Part shown: piece after piece, positions 37,023 through 49,074 of the stretch
Position numbering within the stretch: position 1 is the stretch's first letter
Layout: every line of letters begins with the position of its first letter
DNA from: Macrotrachela quadricornifera
Lineage: Eukaryota > Rotifera > Eurotatoria > Philodinida > Philodinidae
Direction of reading: 5' to 3'
Length of the DNA stretch: 64,000 bases
NCBI GenBank assembly: GCA_022393335.1
Contig: JAJEKB010019084.1
Location: 62,001-126,000, forward strand
Position numbers and translations under genes: made by a program
Notes under the pieces: generated by a model
Told to the model about the DNA's origin: nothing
What the model saw: the letters and a program-made list of their open reading frames with translations, nothing else
Database searches by the model: none

Positions 37023-38479
37023 CAATTATTCAATAATACATAAAAATGTAACAACTGCATGTTCGGCTATAGATACACAAAAAAAAAGAACATTGATGTT
37101 TAGACCAACATTGAGTGAAGGTGTTTCTTCGTGCTCTGAATCAACAATGTTTTCTTTTTCTCATTCTTTTTATATTGTGTTATTGAGGAATTTATTTTTT
37201 TTTCCTGCATGTTCGACTCGTGGAGACATACATGCGGTAGGAAGAACAGAAAAACAGCTTTTCATATGACATAAAAATAGAAAGAATAAGCAATATGTAA
37301 ATTTCTTTGTTTAATATTATAAAAAATCTTAAAATTTAAAAAGTTTCAAAAATTCAATAATATTAAAAACTGAATAAATCATCATAATAAAAATAAAACA
37401 AATTTTTAAGAATATTATAGATTTTATATACAACTGTTTGCAAAAAAAAACTTGTACAAAAATAAGATTCTTTTTTCCAGTGTTTTCATGTTATATGAAA
37501 TAGTTACAGACTTCATTCCTTCGGTAGTAGTTATTCATCAGTTACACAAAGAAGTAACAGGAAAAGTTCGAATATGTTTGCTTTGAGTATTATAAAACTA
37601 AGATTACCATAGAAACACTTTAATCATAATATCAACAAATTAAAATCAATAAAATTAGTTAAATATTAAATGAGTAATGGTCAATGACATCCTTTCAATA
37701 TTAAAGAGACTAAGATTTATGATTGATATATTCGTCATAATAATCAGATAATACTTAAAGAAACATCTAGACAATCCAAAGAGACTTAATATTCTTCAAC
37801 TATTTCTTTTCTTTTTTAATGAAATTTCGTGAAAACTAACGTTTATAACATGATCACAGCCTTACATACACCAGTAATAATTAGTAAATATTTTATCAAT
37901 GATAAGGTATCTCACGTAATGACTTATCAGTTTCTAGCCGAAATCTGAATCATACCAGAAATACTTTCTTAGATGTAAAATATCAAGTCAAGAACAGTAA
38001 ATATAAAAACTATCAAAGAATTCGAACGATTTATAATGAAATAGTTTTAAAATGTGAATATTAGTACTATAATAAATTATACTTTGTCTTTGAAAGAGTG
38101 ATCGTTTGTTATTATTTCTTCCAATGATGAATGAACAAAAAATTTAAATTATGATATAACATAATTCTCTTTCTGATCTATCACTTGAAAGATGAAACAA
38201 TTCAAATGAATGTATATGTAAAAAAATACCATCAAAGCAAGTTGTACATATGTTCTTTCGTTATTTCAAATAATATATAATGAGTAATTATAATAGCTTT
38301 TTCAGGATGACAACAAGAATATTCAAACAAGTAGAGTAAAAACTATGTACTTCGTTCTTCAATATATTAGTCAGAAGTGTATCTGTTGCTGACGTCATTT
38401 TAAAATAATCTACTGAATATATGATAAGAGATATTGTCACATTTCTCTTCATCATTATTGAAAAGAATAATCGTGTAAA
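37023..38479. other. Divergent intergenic region between PARG and the fatty acid hydroxylase
   Basis: This 1.46 kb stretch must contain both promoters. It is AT-rich, and I see no convincing TATA box or conserved block in it. Confidence 0.5.
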
Positions 38480-39352
38480 ATGTCATCAAAATTTCTTGAT
38501 TATGTACATGAAACATTATCAAATCAACATTGGTATATGGATCATATTTTGCCTGAACATATCATTCGTATTACATGGTGTTTAATTTTGATGTGTATCT
38601 ATGCTCTTGTCGAACTTGATTATTTGCCAGGAAAAGAATATAAGATTCGAAAAGATTTGCATACGTCACCAAAAGAAATTGCTTATTACATTAAATCATC
38701 ATTTCTTAATATGCTCAAATGGCATATTGCTCCATTGGTACTATATGAAATGTTATTTTATCAACCTAATCATCGTTCATATGAACCACCCACTTGGTGG
38801 ACATTGTTATGGAAATCAGTAGCTTATACTATTATTTTTGATATATTAACTCATGTATTTCACCATGTTACTCATATACATCCACGTATTGCTTCATTGT
38901 TTCATCGAGCACATGCGAAACATCATGCTAGTTGTGGAAGATATATTTATGCTTGGAATGGTTTTTATGCAAGTGGATTTGAAACAGTTGCTGGACTTAT
39001 CTTCTTCCTAGGAGCTATGATTCCACTTCAAATGGATCCATTAACTCGTCTTGTATCTATTCTATTAATACATTTTGAAGCAACAAATAGTCATTCAGGT
39101 TATGATTTTCCATGGATGTTTCATAATTGGAATTATTTAAGTCGTTATGTATGGCATGGTTCAGTTGGTCATTATTATCATCATCAACTTGGTCGAAAGA
39201 ATATGTCAACATTTTGGACATTTCTTGATCGATGGTATAATACATATTATGATTATTTATCTCATCCTTCATCTCATTCGAACGAATTTATATATCAACG
39301 ACAAAAACTATTATGCAGTTCAAGTAAACAAACCTATTCTAATTGTGATTGA
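38480..39352 (+). CDS. Fatty acid hydroxylase superfamily protein (membrane di-iron)
   Basis: A single-exon frame of 290 residues, typical of the sterol desaturase / fatty acid hydroxylase family. The iron-binding histidine clusters are in order: HHVTH (128-132), HRAHAKHH (142-149), an isolated His in HSGYDFPW (205) and HYYHHQLG (231-235). Hydrophobic segments near 30-45, 82-94, 113-125 and 167-200 would anchor it in the ER membrane. Family members hydroxylate or desaturate C4-methyl sterols, sphingoid bases or fatty acids with O2 and a cytochrome b5-type electron donor. The substrate cannot be told from sequence alone. The absence of introns contrasts with the neighbouring genes and could reflect retroposition or horizontal transfer, but codon use looks like the rest of the window. 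AATAAA lies at 39478-39483. Confidence 0.88.
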   Translation: MSSKFLDYVHETLSNQHWYMDHILPEHIIRITWCLILMCIYALVELDYLPGKEYKIRKDLHTSPKEIAYYIKSSFLNMLKWHIAPLVLYEMLFYQPNHRSYEPPTWWTLLWKSVAYTIIFDILTHVFHHVTHIHPRIASLFHRAHAKHHASCGRYIYAWNGFYASGFETVAGLIFFLGAMIPLQMDPLTRLVSILLIHFEATNSHSGYDFPWMFHNWNYLSRYVWHGSVGHYYHHQLGRKNMSTFWTFLDRWYNTYYDYLSHPSSHSNEFIYQRQKLLCSSSKQTYSNCD

Positions 39353-40478
39353 TCAAAACTTGTCATTATTTGATTGGAAAATCTGAAAGAATTATCTCAT
39401 GAAGAATTTGTAATATTTTTGCAAAATGCAAATATGTTCATAAATTAATTATAAAAAATTTTGTATTCAAATGAAAGAATAAATAGTTAGATATAATTCA
39501 TATAGTGATTGCTATTCTTTAAGAAAAAAAAACTAATATGAAATCGTTTTCTAGATTATATTTTTTATTTAATGTCAATCGAATAATTGACATAAGAGAT
39601 TTAAATTAATTTCATGTTAAATAACAAATATTATCATATAGAAAACAAAAAATGTATTGATTTAATACAAATTTTACTAATGAATCGATGCGTACAAGAA
39701 AAATATTACGATAAAAATAGAATTATAAATTATTTGGGAAATATGAGTGACTGATAAACAATATAAAAAAAAATAGCTTTATCTCCTATCAAAAACGAAA
39801 TCATCATAAAGGTGAAATATGTTAAAAGAGACGTGTATATCGGAATGAAATATTTTTTGTTTTGTATTAGATTTCTTATCGAGAAATAGGTGTGAAATAA
39901 CTACTATGTAAGAAATAATTCATTTAAAATATAAAATTTTACAAAATAAAAAAATGAATATATTCAGAAAATACATTAAATATATTGAATCAAATTATGT
40001 CATTACACAATGAAAATATAATTGAATAAATATTTGTTATTAATTCATAAGATTTTTTATAATTCGAAAAATATTATATTAGTTGTACAGATTAAATAAT
40101 TAGTTAACAGACAATATGATTGAATGGTTATATTGTTTAGAAAGTATTCTAAACAATAGTATGAATAAACGTTTAATAATGAACAAATTTTGAATAAATT
40201 TAAAAATAAATCATGAAAATTTCTTTATTCTATTTCTATATTAAATAAAACCTAAAATTTTAATAATTAGTATTGATTAATAAAAATTGAAGAATACATT
40301 CTTGTTATTTTTTGTCTTTGTTTTATGTTATATACAAATGAAAAATTGTTTTATTGTTTCTATCATCAATAATCTTGATTGATAAAAATAGAATCTTTAT
40401 CAAAGACATTTGTTTATTTTCTTATGATCGATGATAGCTAGAATTAGTACATATATAACATTCTGCATTTATAATGAA

Positions 40479-40547
40479 TGATCGAACCGGAGACCGAAAC
40501 CTGAGAGAATCAATATCATTCTCAAGTTAGGGTCTCAGGGTCAGTCA
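40479..40547. ncRNA. Imperfect 69-nt hairpin, possible pre-miRNA-like structure
   Basis: GAGACCGAAACCTGAGAGAAT pairs imperfectly with ATTCTCAAGTTAGGGTCTC across a CAATATC loop. The stem can be extended outward by TGATCGAACC against GGGTCAGTCA with mismatches. The length and bulged stem resemble a pre-miRNA, but there is no evidence of expression, and an inverted-repeat remnant would look the same. Confidence 0.25.
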
Positions 40548-41654
40548 AAACATTGTATTATAACAGTCATAAAATAAAATTGAAGATTTTATCTAGAATA
40601 AAAAAATAAATAAAATAAAATTATTGTTAATAATAATACACAATATATATATATATATGTTACTTTTACTGGTAAAGAAAAGGGGGGGTATAATAAATGA
40701 TGATGGTGTCGAGCAACTGACTGAGTAAAAAACAGAACACAACAAAAAAAAAGCACGACTATACTTTCTTTGCTTTTCTCTCATTTCTTTTTTTGTTTTT
40801 ACATCATTGAGGTATTTAAATTTTCTCTTTTATATATATATATATTGTATGATGTTGTTGTCAATTTGTTTTCAACGACTAGATTTGACTTACTTATAAA
40901 TTTGGAAAAGAGAAACTTTAATAAAATAAGCGCTTTTTTTTTTCTTTCATTAATCAGTATATCAGAATGAAAACAAATTAGATAAAAAATAATTATAATA
41001 ATCGATTTGAGAAAAAACTAACAATAATATTAATATATATATATATATGTTTTGAAAATATTTCATATAAACAATTATTATTCATTTATAGTTTGTGCTT
41101 GACTTATCTATTCATTTTTAATTGCATGCATTATGTCAAGGACTATTAAGTTCATGGTAAATTGTTAAAGGAACTTCGATAAAAATAAAAATTTATTTAT
41201 AAATGTGTATATTACCGTTAAATAATCATTTGTGATCTTTTACGTTGTAATAATCGTTTATTTCTATTCCAAATGATATAAAAATTAACAAAGTAGGTTT
41301 TTATTATTATCGTTGTGTTTTCCTCTTTTTCTTGTTTTTTTTTTTTTTGTTTCAAAGAACAAAAATATTATGATCAAGTGCATTCTTCTTTTTCTTCTTT
41401 CCTTTTTTTTTTCTATAGAATATTTTGGTATATTCGTCTTTCTCTCGAATGTGTCGTGTTTATGAAGAGAAAAGAAAGTAATGAAACTTGCAAAGGCAAA
41501 AATATTTCTTCTTTTTTTTCTTTCATAGATGTGGTTACGATAAAAAGAAAGATAGAGAATGCATTGTATTTACCGCAGAAAAGCGTCGAACTGTCAAAAC
41601 AAGTAAACGCTCCTGCAGAAATCATCTGGTCGGACGGCTGAGTCTTACATATAA

Positions 41655-41698
41655 GCGCGCGCGCGCACACACACACGCACACGCACACATACGCACAG
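41655..41698. repeat. Compound (GC)n(AC)n microsatellite
   Basis: A GCGCGC run passes directly into ACACAC with interspersed CGC units. It stands out as the most CpG-rich short stretch of the long gene-free region. Confidence 0.9.
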
Positions 41699-44463
41699 CG
41701 AAGAAAGACAAACAGTATTTTTGCTGCCGTCAGTATGTCCTTGTAAGAAACGCAAAATAACAATGATGATAATATATAAGAAAAAAAAAAAAGAAAATAG
41801 AAAAACAATGATCTATATAGAGACTCAATGGTTTTTTATGTATGAATTTTTTTTAGAAGAAACAAGTCAAGTTTTTTGGTATTTTGTACTGAATAATCGT
41901 TTGCATAAAATAATACGAAAATAGCTGATGATAAAGAATGGATAAAATATCATGGGATACATATATATTAAGATATGCATACATGCAAATGTGTCATGCA
42001 TAACATACACACTATATTGTTGATAATTTTTGTAATATATCAAACTAGATAAGGTGTATAAATTTTAAATATATTTTCAGTTACCTTAACTATAGATATT
42101 TCGATAATAAATAAAATAAGTTAGGTACCTATTCCATAAATCTGTAAGATTAATTATTTTTAACCGGATAAACAAGTTCCTATTCAATAAATTATCAAGG
42201 TTTTGATAAAAACTTCGAGAATAAATCAAAGTATATAAAAGATAAGATTTTTTTTTCTATATATCGAAAATAATTACAATAGAAATATTCTCAAATTATT
42301 CTTCAAATATGATTACTTATTTTGTTTGACAAATATTGAAAGACATGGCATATATAAAGTCAATATTCAATTGTAAGTAATATCCATATCAAATATTATT
42401 TTTAAGTATTTAACTTTTACGACATGAAAATATACCTTTCATGTCAAAGGTGAGCAATTATCACTGCCAGATAACTTTTTTAATCTGCATATTAATACAA
42501 AGTTTCCAAAATAGAAAGTAATTTATCCTTCTTTTCTTGTAATTTATGGATATAAAACTCCTATTGTTCTTAATAGAAGGATGTAAAACCAGTTTCGTAT
42601 AATGTAAAATTTATTCAATCATTGAATAATATTTTATTCAAATTACCTTATTCGTAAGTTTATCATCCATGAACTAAATGAAAAATAAACTACATTCTCT
42701 TCACTTCATTTCATATAACTCATCTTAGGTTTTTTTTTATCTTTATCATTTACTTTCTTCTTTTCGCTGTTGTTATTACTATTATTAGTTGTCGAGTTGT
42801 TCTCTATCGTTTTCACGAACAAGAACGAAGAGAATCAATACTTCTATTGACTACCGTCAACCAATAGAAGTAAACCAGCTGATGCTCGATCAATAGCAAT
42901 TGGTTGATTTTTATATTTTTTCTTTTGGATTGTAAGCATACATTTATATATAATTACAAAAATAAGAAATTTAAATCAAAGTAAAAGTAAAAAGAAAAAT
43001 TATAAAACATTTCTATAATTATTCAAATGCATAGTTTTTGTAAAACAATCTCGAAATTGACTAATCATTACAAGAAATTTTTTTGTATATATTAAATTAT
43101 ATATTATTTCGTATTTCAATCAGATTTTTTGTACAAAAAGATTTTACACGAAACGTTATTCTGTCTAGTTCAATTGAAAACTTTCTTATAACTGACAGCA
43201 ATACTAACTTTCAGAATTTATTTAATATCATCATATAGAATTTTTTACAAGTTTAGTTCAATCGATCAAATAAATAAATGAGAAAAAAATTAATAGAATA
43301 GTTTACAATAAATCTCAAGACTATGCATCGAAAAATTTCTATTTAATAACAAATAATTTTCAATTAATATGGATAGTCGTTTTACTTTTGTGTAGTTTAT
43401 GAGACTTCATCTTTGGGAATTCTTACAGCTAGAGCTTATAGGTCTTTTTCAGTTGCTATAATATATATCCAGATGATTTTTTTCATTCTTGAGATTGTAA
43501 ACCTTATTTAGCTTCAAGTAAATATGCACATTACTTATGTTGGACTACTAAAACTAGGAAGTCAAAAGTCGACATTAAAAATTTCTTTTCTTGATTAGCT
43601 GTATATATCTACATTTTGTTAGGAAATCCTATTGAGAGCTCTAGACTAAAGCATAATTTATTTATATATTTCTCGATGGAAACTACGTTTTTTTAATGTC
43701 CCAGATACCTAAAAATAATTAATTAAAAAAAAATTGTCAAAATAAATTTGTAAATAATATTATTTTTACTGAAAGAATTTCTTGTATTAATATTTTATAC
43801 GCATATTCTTTTACAAGAATATAAGCTTCATTCAAAACGAAAATTAAAATAAATATCATTATAAAATATTTTTGAATCTATTCTTTATTTATAAAAAAAA
43901 AAAGTAAAATTTCATATATTTCAAAATTAATTATTATGATTAAATAGATTGTCTAGAACTTTTCTTTAAATAATTTATAGATATATTATTAGTAAAAAAA
44001 ATATCATTAAAAAAATCTTCTGATTTATTCCTATAGTATGTAAAACATTAAAATAAAAAATATTATTCCTTTCATCTCTATGTATATATATATCAAGTAA
44101 GAAAAAGGTACATAAAGATAAATATGCTATAAATTGTTTTATCTTTCGATTGTTAACTAAGTGAAAAAGTTTGGTATTTTGTTGATTGATTTTAAAAAAA
44201 AAATTACATGATCATTGTTTTTATTAATAAATAATAAATGAAACGAAAAAGAAAATATATGACGTGATATTGGAACAAAATTTGTTATATTAGTATTAGT
44301 TTTTTTTTTACTTACATTTATTGTTAGTGAAGAATTTAGCTGTTTTTTTTTAATTCATCAAATGATAACATTAGCAGGGTTTGTTGCTAGACAAATGCCG
44401 TGTGTTAATACTGAATATGAGACTGCAAATGTAATCGTGTTCTCTTCTGTCGTTACCCTGCAG

Positions 44464-44482
44464 AAAGAGAGAGAGAGAGAGA
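44464..44482 (+). repeat. (GA)n microsatellite
   Basis: A short perfect GA run in the gene-free region, next to a pyrimidine-rich patch on the plus strand. Confidence 0.85.
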
Positions 44483-46106
44483 CAGAAGAACTGACTGCTG
44501 ATTACGTTCTGTCGCAGTGCTGATAGTTTGTCTGTCTCTCTCGATGCCTTTATACTAGCAGTACCCAACAACAACGAGAACCTTCCTTCTTTTTTTTCCT
44601 CTTCTTTCATACCCCCGAGCTTGCTGTCTTGGCCGTCGACGGCGGATAGAAAGAAAACATTTTTTGTTTCTATATGTAACTTGGTTGTTTTTGTCTCTTT
44701 CTTTTTTTCTTTTTTGTCGTATTTCTTTGCTCTTTCGGCATAAAAAAAATACATTTTGCCTTGACACAACGTCCGTTTGACGAGAAAGATTCGCATTTAA
44801 TCATACTTGCCTTCTTTGTCGTTGCTCTTCATTTTTCTTTTGCTTTCTCTCATTATCGATTGTATTATTACAGAAAAACATATGTTAAAAGATAGATGGT
44901 AGACTACGACCTTCCATAAACTTGCTGCCGTTCTCTTCTAAGGACAACGAGAACATAAATAAACTAAATATATATATATATTTTTGTTAACAATATAAAC
45001 TAAGCATGCTACATCAAACTAATTGGTCTTCTTTGGTCTGATGATTGAATTTTTTTTTTTTGTTGTTTTGTACAAAACTGACAAAAATAATGATATAAAG
45101 GAAAAAAAATGAAACCATTTTCTCTCTCGGTTGCATATCATTTTGACGATGTTGACTGAGACAAAAACTAACAATATATTGCGGTAAATAATAGAGAAGG
45201 AAGAAAAAAAAGAAGAAAAGAATATACAATTGCATGTAACATATGTTATTTTCGCGTTGCTCTTATTTTGCTGAATAAACATTATTCTTTTGACTAGACT
45301 TTGTTGCTTGGTAAGAATATAATTGATAAAAATAACTATCAATAAGATAAAATATTTTGTGTATTAGTATCAAATTGATTGATATCTTATTTATTATACA
45401 CTTTTTTTTAGAAATAATTCTCAAAATAAATTCATATTAATTCAATATTACAAACGAAGACTTTATTAAGTTGAAATATTCTTTCGAAGGAAACAATAGA
45501 TATTGAATTCATTCCTTTATTTATTACACATGCTGAGTTCTTATTTTAAACACATTTTTTTACAAGATTCTAGAAGCCCAGTTCGAGATGAATATGTTTA
45601 GTTAGTCTTAACTTTGTGTCTTTTATTTTAAAGTAAATAATGATTTTGATCTATTATTGCAATCATAGATCTAAATCTGATAGCCATTGATAATATCATA
45701 TAAAATCTATTTATGGCTTCGGATTTCTCGAGAGTTTTAAGGGCTTAAAAAAGTAGTTAAATTCCCGCAATAATCAAAAAGATTGTTTTTACGCGTTCCT
45801 ATAATTTGACAAGTTTAAAGAAATAAATTTTATTTCAAATACAATAAAAATTGCATTGTATTAAATTGGGAAAATTAGAGATTAGAATTAAACAATAAAA
45901 AAAAATAGACTAGAGGTACAATGGTTTTGTTCATTTGCACACAGAAAACAATGAATATTCAAAGAAAAGGGAAAAATAATTCAATTCTAAACATTAAAAA
46001 TTTCATTCAGATAAAAACAAATAAAATGGCAGTGCAATAAGGAAAAGAAAATATGCTTTATTTAAATAAGCATGTATGTTAATAATTATATTTTATTATA
46101 GAAATA

Positions 46107-48879
46107 CTAATTTATTTTTGAATTAATATTTTCTATAAGATGTAATGGCGGTGCACTTGGTTCTGGATGTTTGATATCCATTCTTTGTGGTGGAATTTTA
46201 GGTGGCGGTTTTTTTGTACGATTTATTTGTTCATTAGCAATATTTGATGATTTTGGTTGTTGATAACGTGCTTCATTCTAAATAACAATTAATTCTCAAA
46301 TAAATATCTAAAACTAATTAGTGGCCATGCATAGTGATTAAGCATTAAGCAAAAGAAGTAAAGCAATATATAGTTATAAAATCAATCATAATTGATTTTT
46401 TTTTATTTTTGCACGACATAAGATATAAATACACGCACACACAAAAGATACTATAGAATAAGGCGACTAGAAAAAAATGGCGGAACAAATACAAAACGAA
46501 AGGATAGTTATGACTATATATAAATATATATATATATATACACATATAAATATCATTCTCAATAAGATAACGAAAAAGAAGAAGCATGTGCATTTGCATA
46601 GTGCAAACTATTTATTCTTCACATTCATAATAAAATACCTCATGATGATCACGAATTGGTTGCGATGATTTATTACCTTGAAAAAAATTTTTTTTTTGTT
46701 CAATAGATTTTGCTTCAAGATAAGGATTTATTATATCATTTTTATTACCATTTATACCTAAAGCTGAAGCTGTTTGTTGTTGTTGTTCTTTAATTTCTTC
46801 ATAAAAATTATCTATAGTTGTATCTGGTTGATTTGAGCGAGATTGTATTTGACCAATTGGTTTAATAAGAGATTCACGATCGGACATACCATCATTTATT
46901 TGATGAACTATTATTGATGATGTTGTTGATGATGCTGAATGTGGTCGATTATGACCATTAACTGATGATGATGGAAGAATTGTTGGAGATGATGAAGCTA
47001 AATATGGTTGTTCAGTGTGAAGTTCTTTTGGATTATGACGATGAGCAGAAGACATTCCTGGTGCATTAAGATGTTGACGATGATCATCATCGCTTTTTAA
47101 ATATCTACGAGAACGTGCTCGACGACGTCTAAAATTAAATATTTTTTTTTTATAGAATAATCAAAAAATACAAATTTACTTTGAAATTCTAACTAGAATA
47201 AAAATAGCAGCTATAAGAAGTAAAACAAGAAGAAGACCAACAATACACCCAATAACAATTCCTATATAAAAAATAATAAAAACAATTGATTATTATAATT
47301 TGATATTAGGCGTGTCAAAAGTTCATGTTCTGATACCTTAATATATTATCATAAGCTTTAAGAAACTTTCTATGCTATTTGATCATACTTCAAGTAATTA
47401 AAAACTGCAACGGAAAACTTACAATGAGCACAAATACCGATGAAAAAAGTCTTATCGAAAATTTCTTAAAGCTTATTATAATATATTTCAAATTATTCTA
47501 TTGATTATACAAAAGAAAATGTATAATTTTCTTTCATTTAGACATCAACAAACAATTATTTATGTAAATATATATATAATTTACCCCAATCTCGTTTAAA
47601 TGATGTTTTTCCTGATTGATTATTTTCATTAATTTTCTTGTCAGGTTCAAGCATAAATGGTGCATTTTCTGATAAACGTGAATCAACTAAAATAAATAAA
47701 TAATAATAATAAAAATAAATTAACACAAAAAAAAATAACAAAATTTACTTTGAAAATAAAGTAAAAAATTTCCATCACCAACATGATTTGTTTTTAATTG
47801 AAATTCAATTATATCATTATTATATTGATTTGTTATATTTATATCAATTAATTCATTACGATTTAATATATGATTATTATTTAATATATAAATATTAAAT
47901 TCATGAAAATATTCAATTGATTTTTCAAGCATAAATAAACGTATACGTGATTCACGTAATATATCTAATTGTTTTTTACATGATAAATATTTACCTAATG
48001 ATTGAGGATAATTAGGTGAATGTAATAAACCACGATCAACAGTTATACGTTCAGGTATATCTACTGAACAAATATCAATACGTGGAAGATCATCAATTAT
48101 ACCATCACCTATATAAAAAAGAAACATTTGTTTTTTTTTTAATTTTTAATAAAACAAAAAAAATTAATAATTCTACCTGGAATACATAAATATTCAACCA
48201 TAGAAAAATTTGATGTCATTCCATATGGACAATCTTTTAACATAGGTCGTTCATTATATTTTATTTTACATTGTTCACCATTTCCTTGTATTAATTGATT
48301 ATTACATACATCTCGATAAGCATTTGGTACATTATAATTACATACTGTTTGTGTATTTTTATTACAAATAAAACGATTTTTATTTATATCATCTGATGAT
48401 TTAATACTTATACCAATAATTGCCATTGTTATATATAAACGATAATTTCTTTCACATGATAAATTAATATCACCTGATCGAATTCGACGTGTTGTTGATA
48501 TTTCACATAAATGATCTTTTTGTTCTTGTATAATAGGTAAACAACGATATTGACTAGTTAATCTTACTGTTGATCCACATGTTGAATTAATATAATAATG
48601 TAAATTTCTTTTATCAACTTGACATGTACGTTTACGATTACATGCAAATAAAAGTGGATTTTTATTTTCTATACGACATAATGTTGCACCAGAACATTCA
48701 TTATTAATAGTTGATTCATAAATAACATTTTCTATATCAATAACATAACCGGGTAAACATGATGGAAGTATTCCACTTGTTTCATTTGTTGAATCTGTAC
48801 ATACCCATGAGGTTGGAGTTGTTTTATATGAATAAGATATTTGAATGATAAATAGTAGAGGAATAATTTTGATTAACAT
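46107..48879 (-). CDS. Type I membrane receptor with SUEL-lectin-like and CUB domains (EVA-1-like)
   Basis: Six exons join in phase: 48177-48879, 47749-48108, 47585-47686, 47180-47261, 46639-47128 and 46107-46277, giving 635 residues. Residues 1-18 are a signal peptide (MLIKIIPLLFIIQISYSY). Two Cys-rich segments (about 60-114 and 125-234) resemble galactose/rhamnose-binding SUEL lectin domains, with CNRKRTCQV and STCGSTVRLTSQYRCLP the clearest parts. Residues about 245-352 are a CUB domain (LHSPNYP motif). A short stalk, a transmembrane helix (GIVIGCIVGLLLVLLLIAAI, about 389-412) and a basic stop-transfer follow. The cytoplasmic tail is about 220 residues, has Gln/Ser-rich parts and ends with a proline-rich PPPKIPP motif suited to SH3 or EVH1 binding. 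EVA-1, a Robo co-receptor, has paired SUEL domains and one membrane helix but no CUB, so orthology is tentative. A start at 48966 is possible but would spoil the signal peptide. Confidence 0.75.
47341..47486. repeat. Inverted repeat (hairpin) in an intron of the SUEL/CUB receptor
   Basis: The arm at 47341-47370, containing ATAAGCTTTAAGAAA, is repeated inverted at 47457-47486 (TTTCTTAAAGCTTAT) with about three mismatches in 30. The loop is about 86 bp. It sits between the stalk exon and the transmembrane exon. It could be a small MITE or a structure that affects splicing. Confidence 0.7.
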
Positions 48880-49074
48880 TCGGCCTTGATAAATAAAAGA
48901 AAACATAAGAATAAAAAACAAAAGAAATAACCGAATGAATAAATCAATGTGTGAAATATCAATCAATATTTTTATTGGAGAAAATTTTTTACCAATAAAA
49001 ATAATTTTATTGGTTGTTATAGTGAATATATTGATAATGGTAGAAAAGAATCAATTGAACTATTTATATTTAAT
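48880..49074. promoter_or_regulatory. 195-bp bidirectional promoter with clustered CCAAT boxes
   Basis: Only 195 bp separate the start codon of the minus-strand receptor gene from that of CFAP99. In the middle lie three CCAAT-box words in alternating orientation: ATTGG at 48975-48979, CCAAT at 48993-48997 and ATTGG at 49010-49014. Each sits in a TTTTATTGG/CCAATAAAA context, so the cluster is itself palindromic. CCAAT boxes bound by NF-Y are typical of bidirectional promoters. Whether both genes start here is inference. Confidence 0.55.

Larger units (their letters stand above)
39353..46106. other. Long gene-free AT-rich region
   Basis: I find no supported gene in these 6.75 kb. It begins with the 3' UTR of the hydroxylase. 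It holds a hairpin at 40479-40547, short AT runs (about 40646-40658 and 41034-41048), a mixed GC/AC microsatellite (41655-41698), a GA run (44464-44482), and two patches of higher GC content near 41570-41700 and 44400-44660. The right end is the 3' UTR of the minus-strand receptor gene (minus-strand AATAAA at 46092-46097). Confidence 0.55.

Noticed and set aside
40489..40536. Reverse-strand tRNA suggestion from CGGTTCGATC
   Set aside because: The T-stem does not pair and the loop opposite lacks U33; the region folds better as a simple hairpin.
41315..41808. Overlapping frames on both strands around the GC/AC microsatellite
   Set aside because: They are produced by poly-T tracts and the dinucleotide repeat; there is no conserved motif.
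44371..44796. 141-residue minus-strand frame and overlapping frames
   Set aside because: It lies in a purine/pyrimidine-skewed patch, composition-driven, with several overlapping open frames and no domain.
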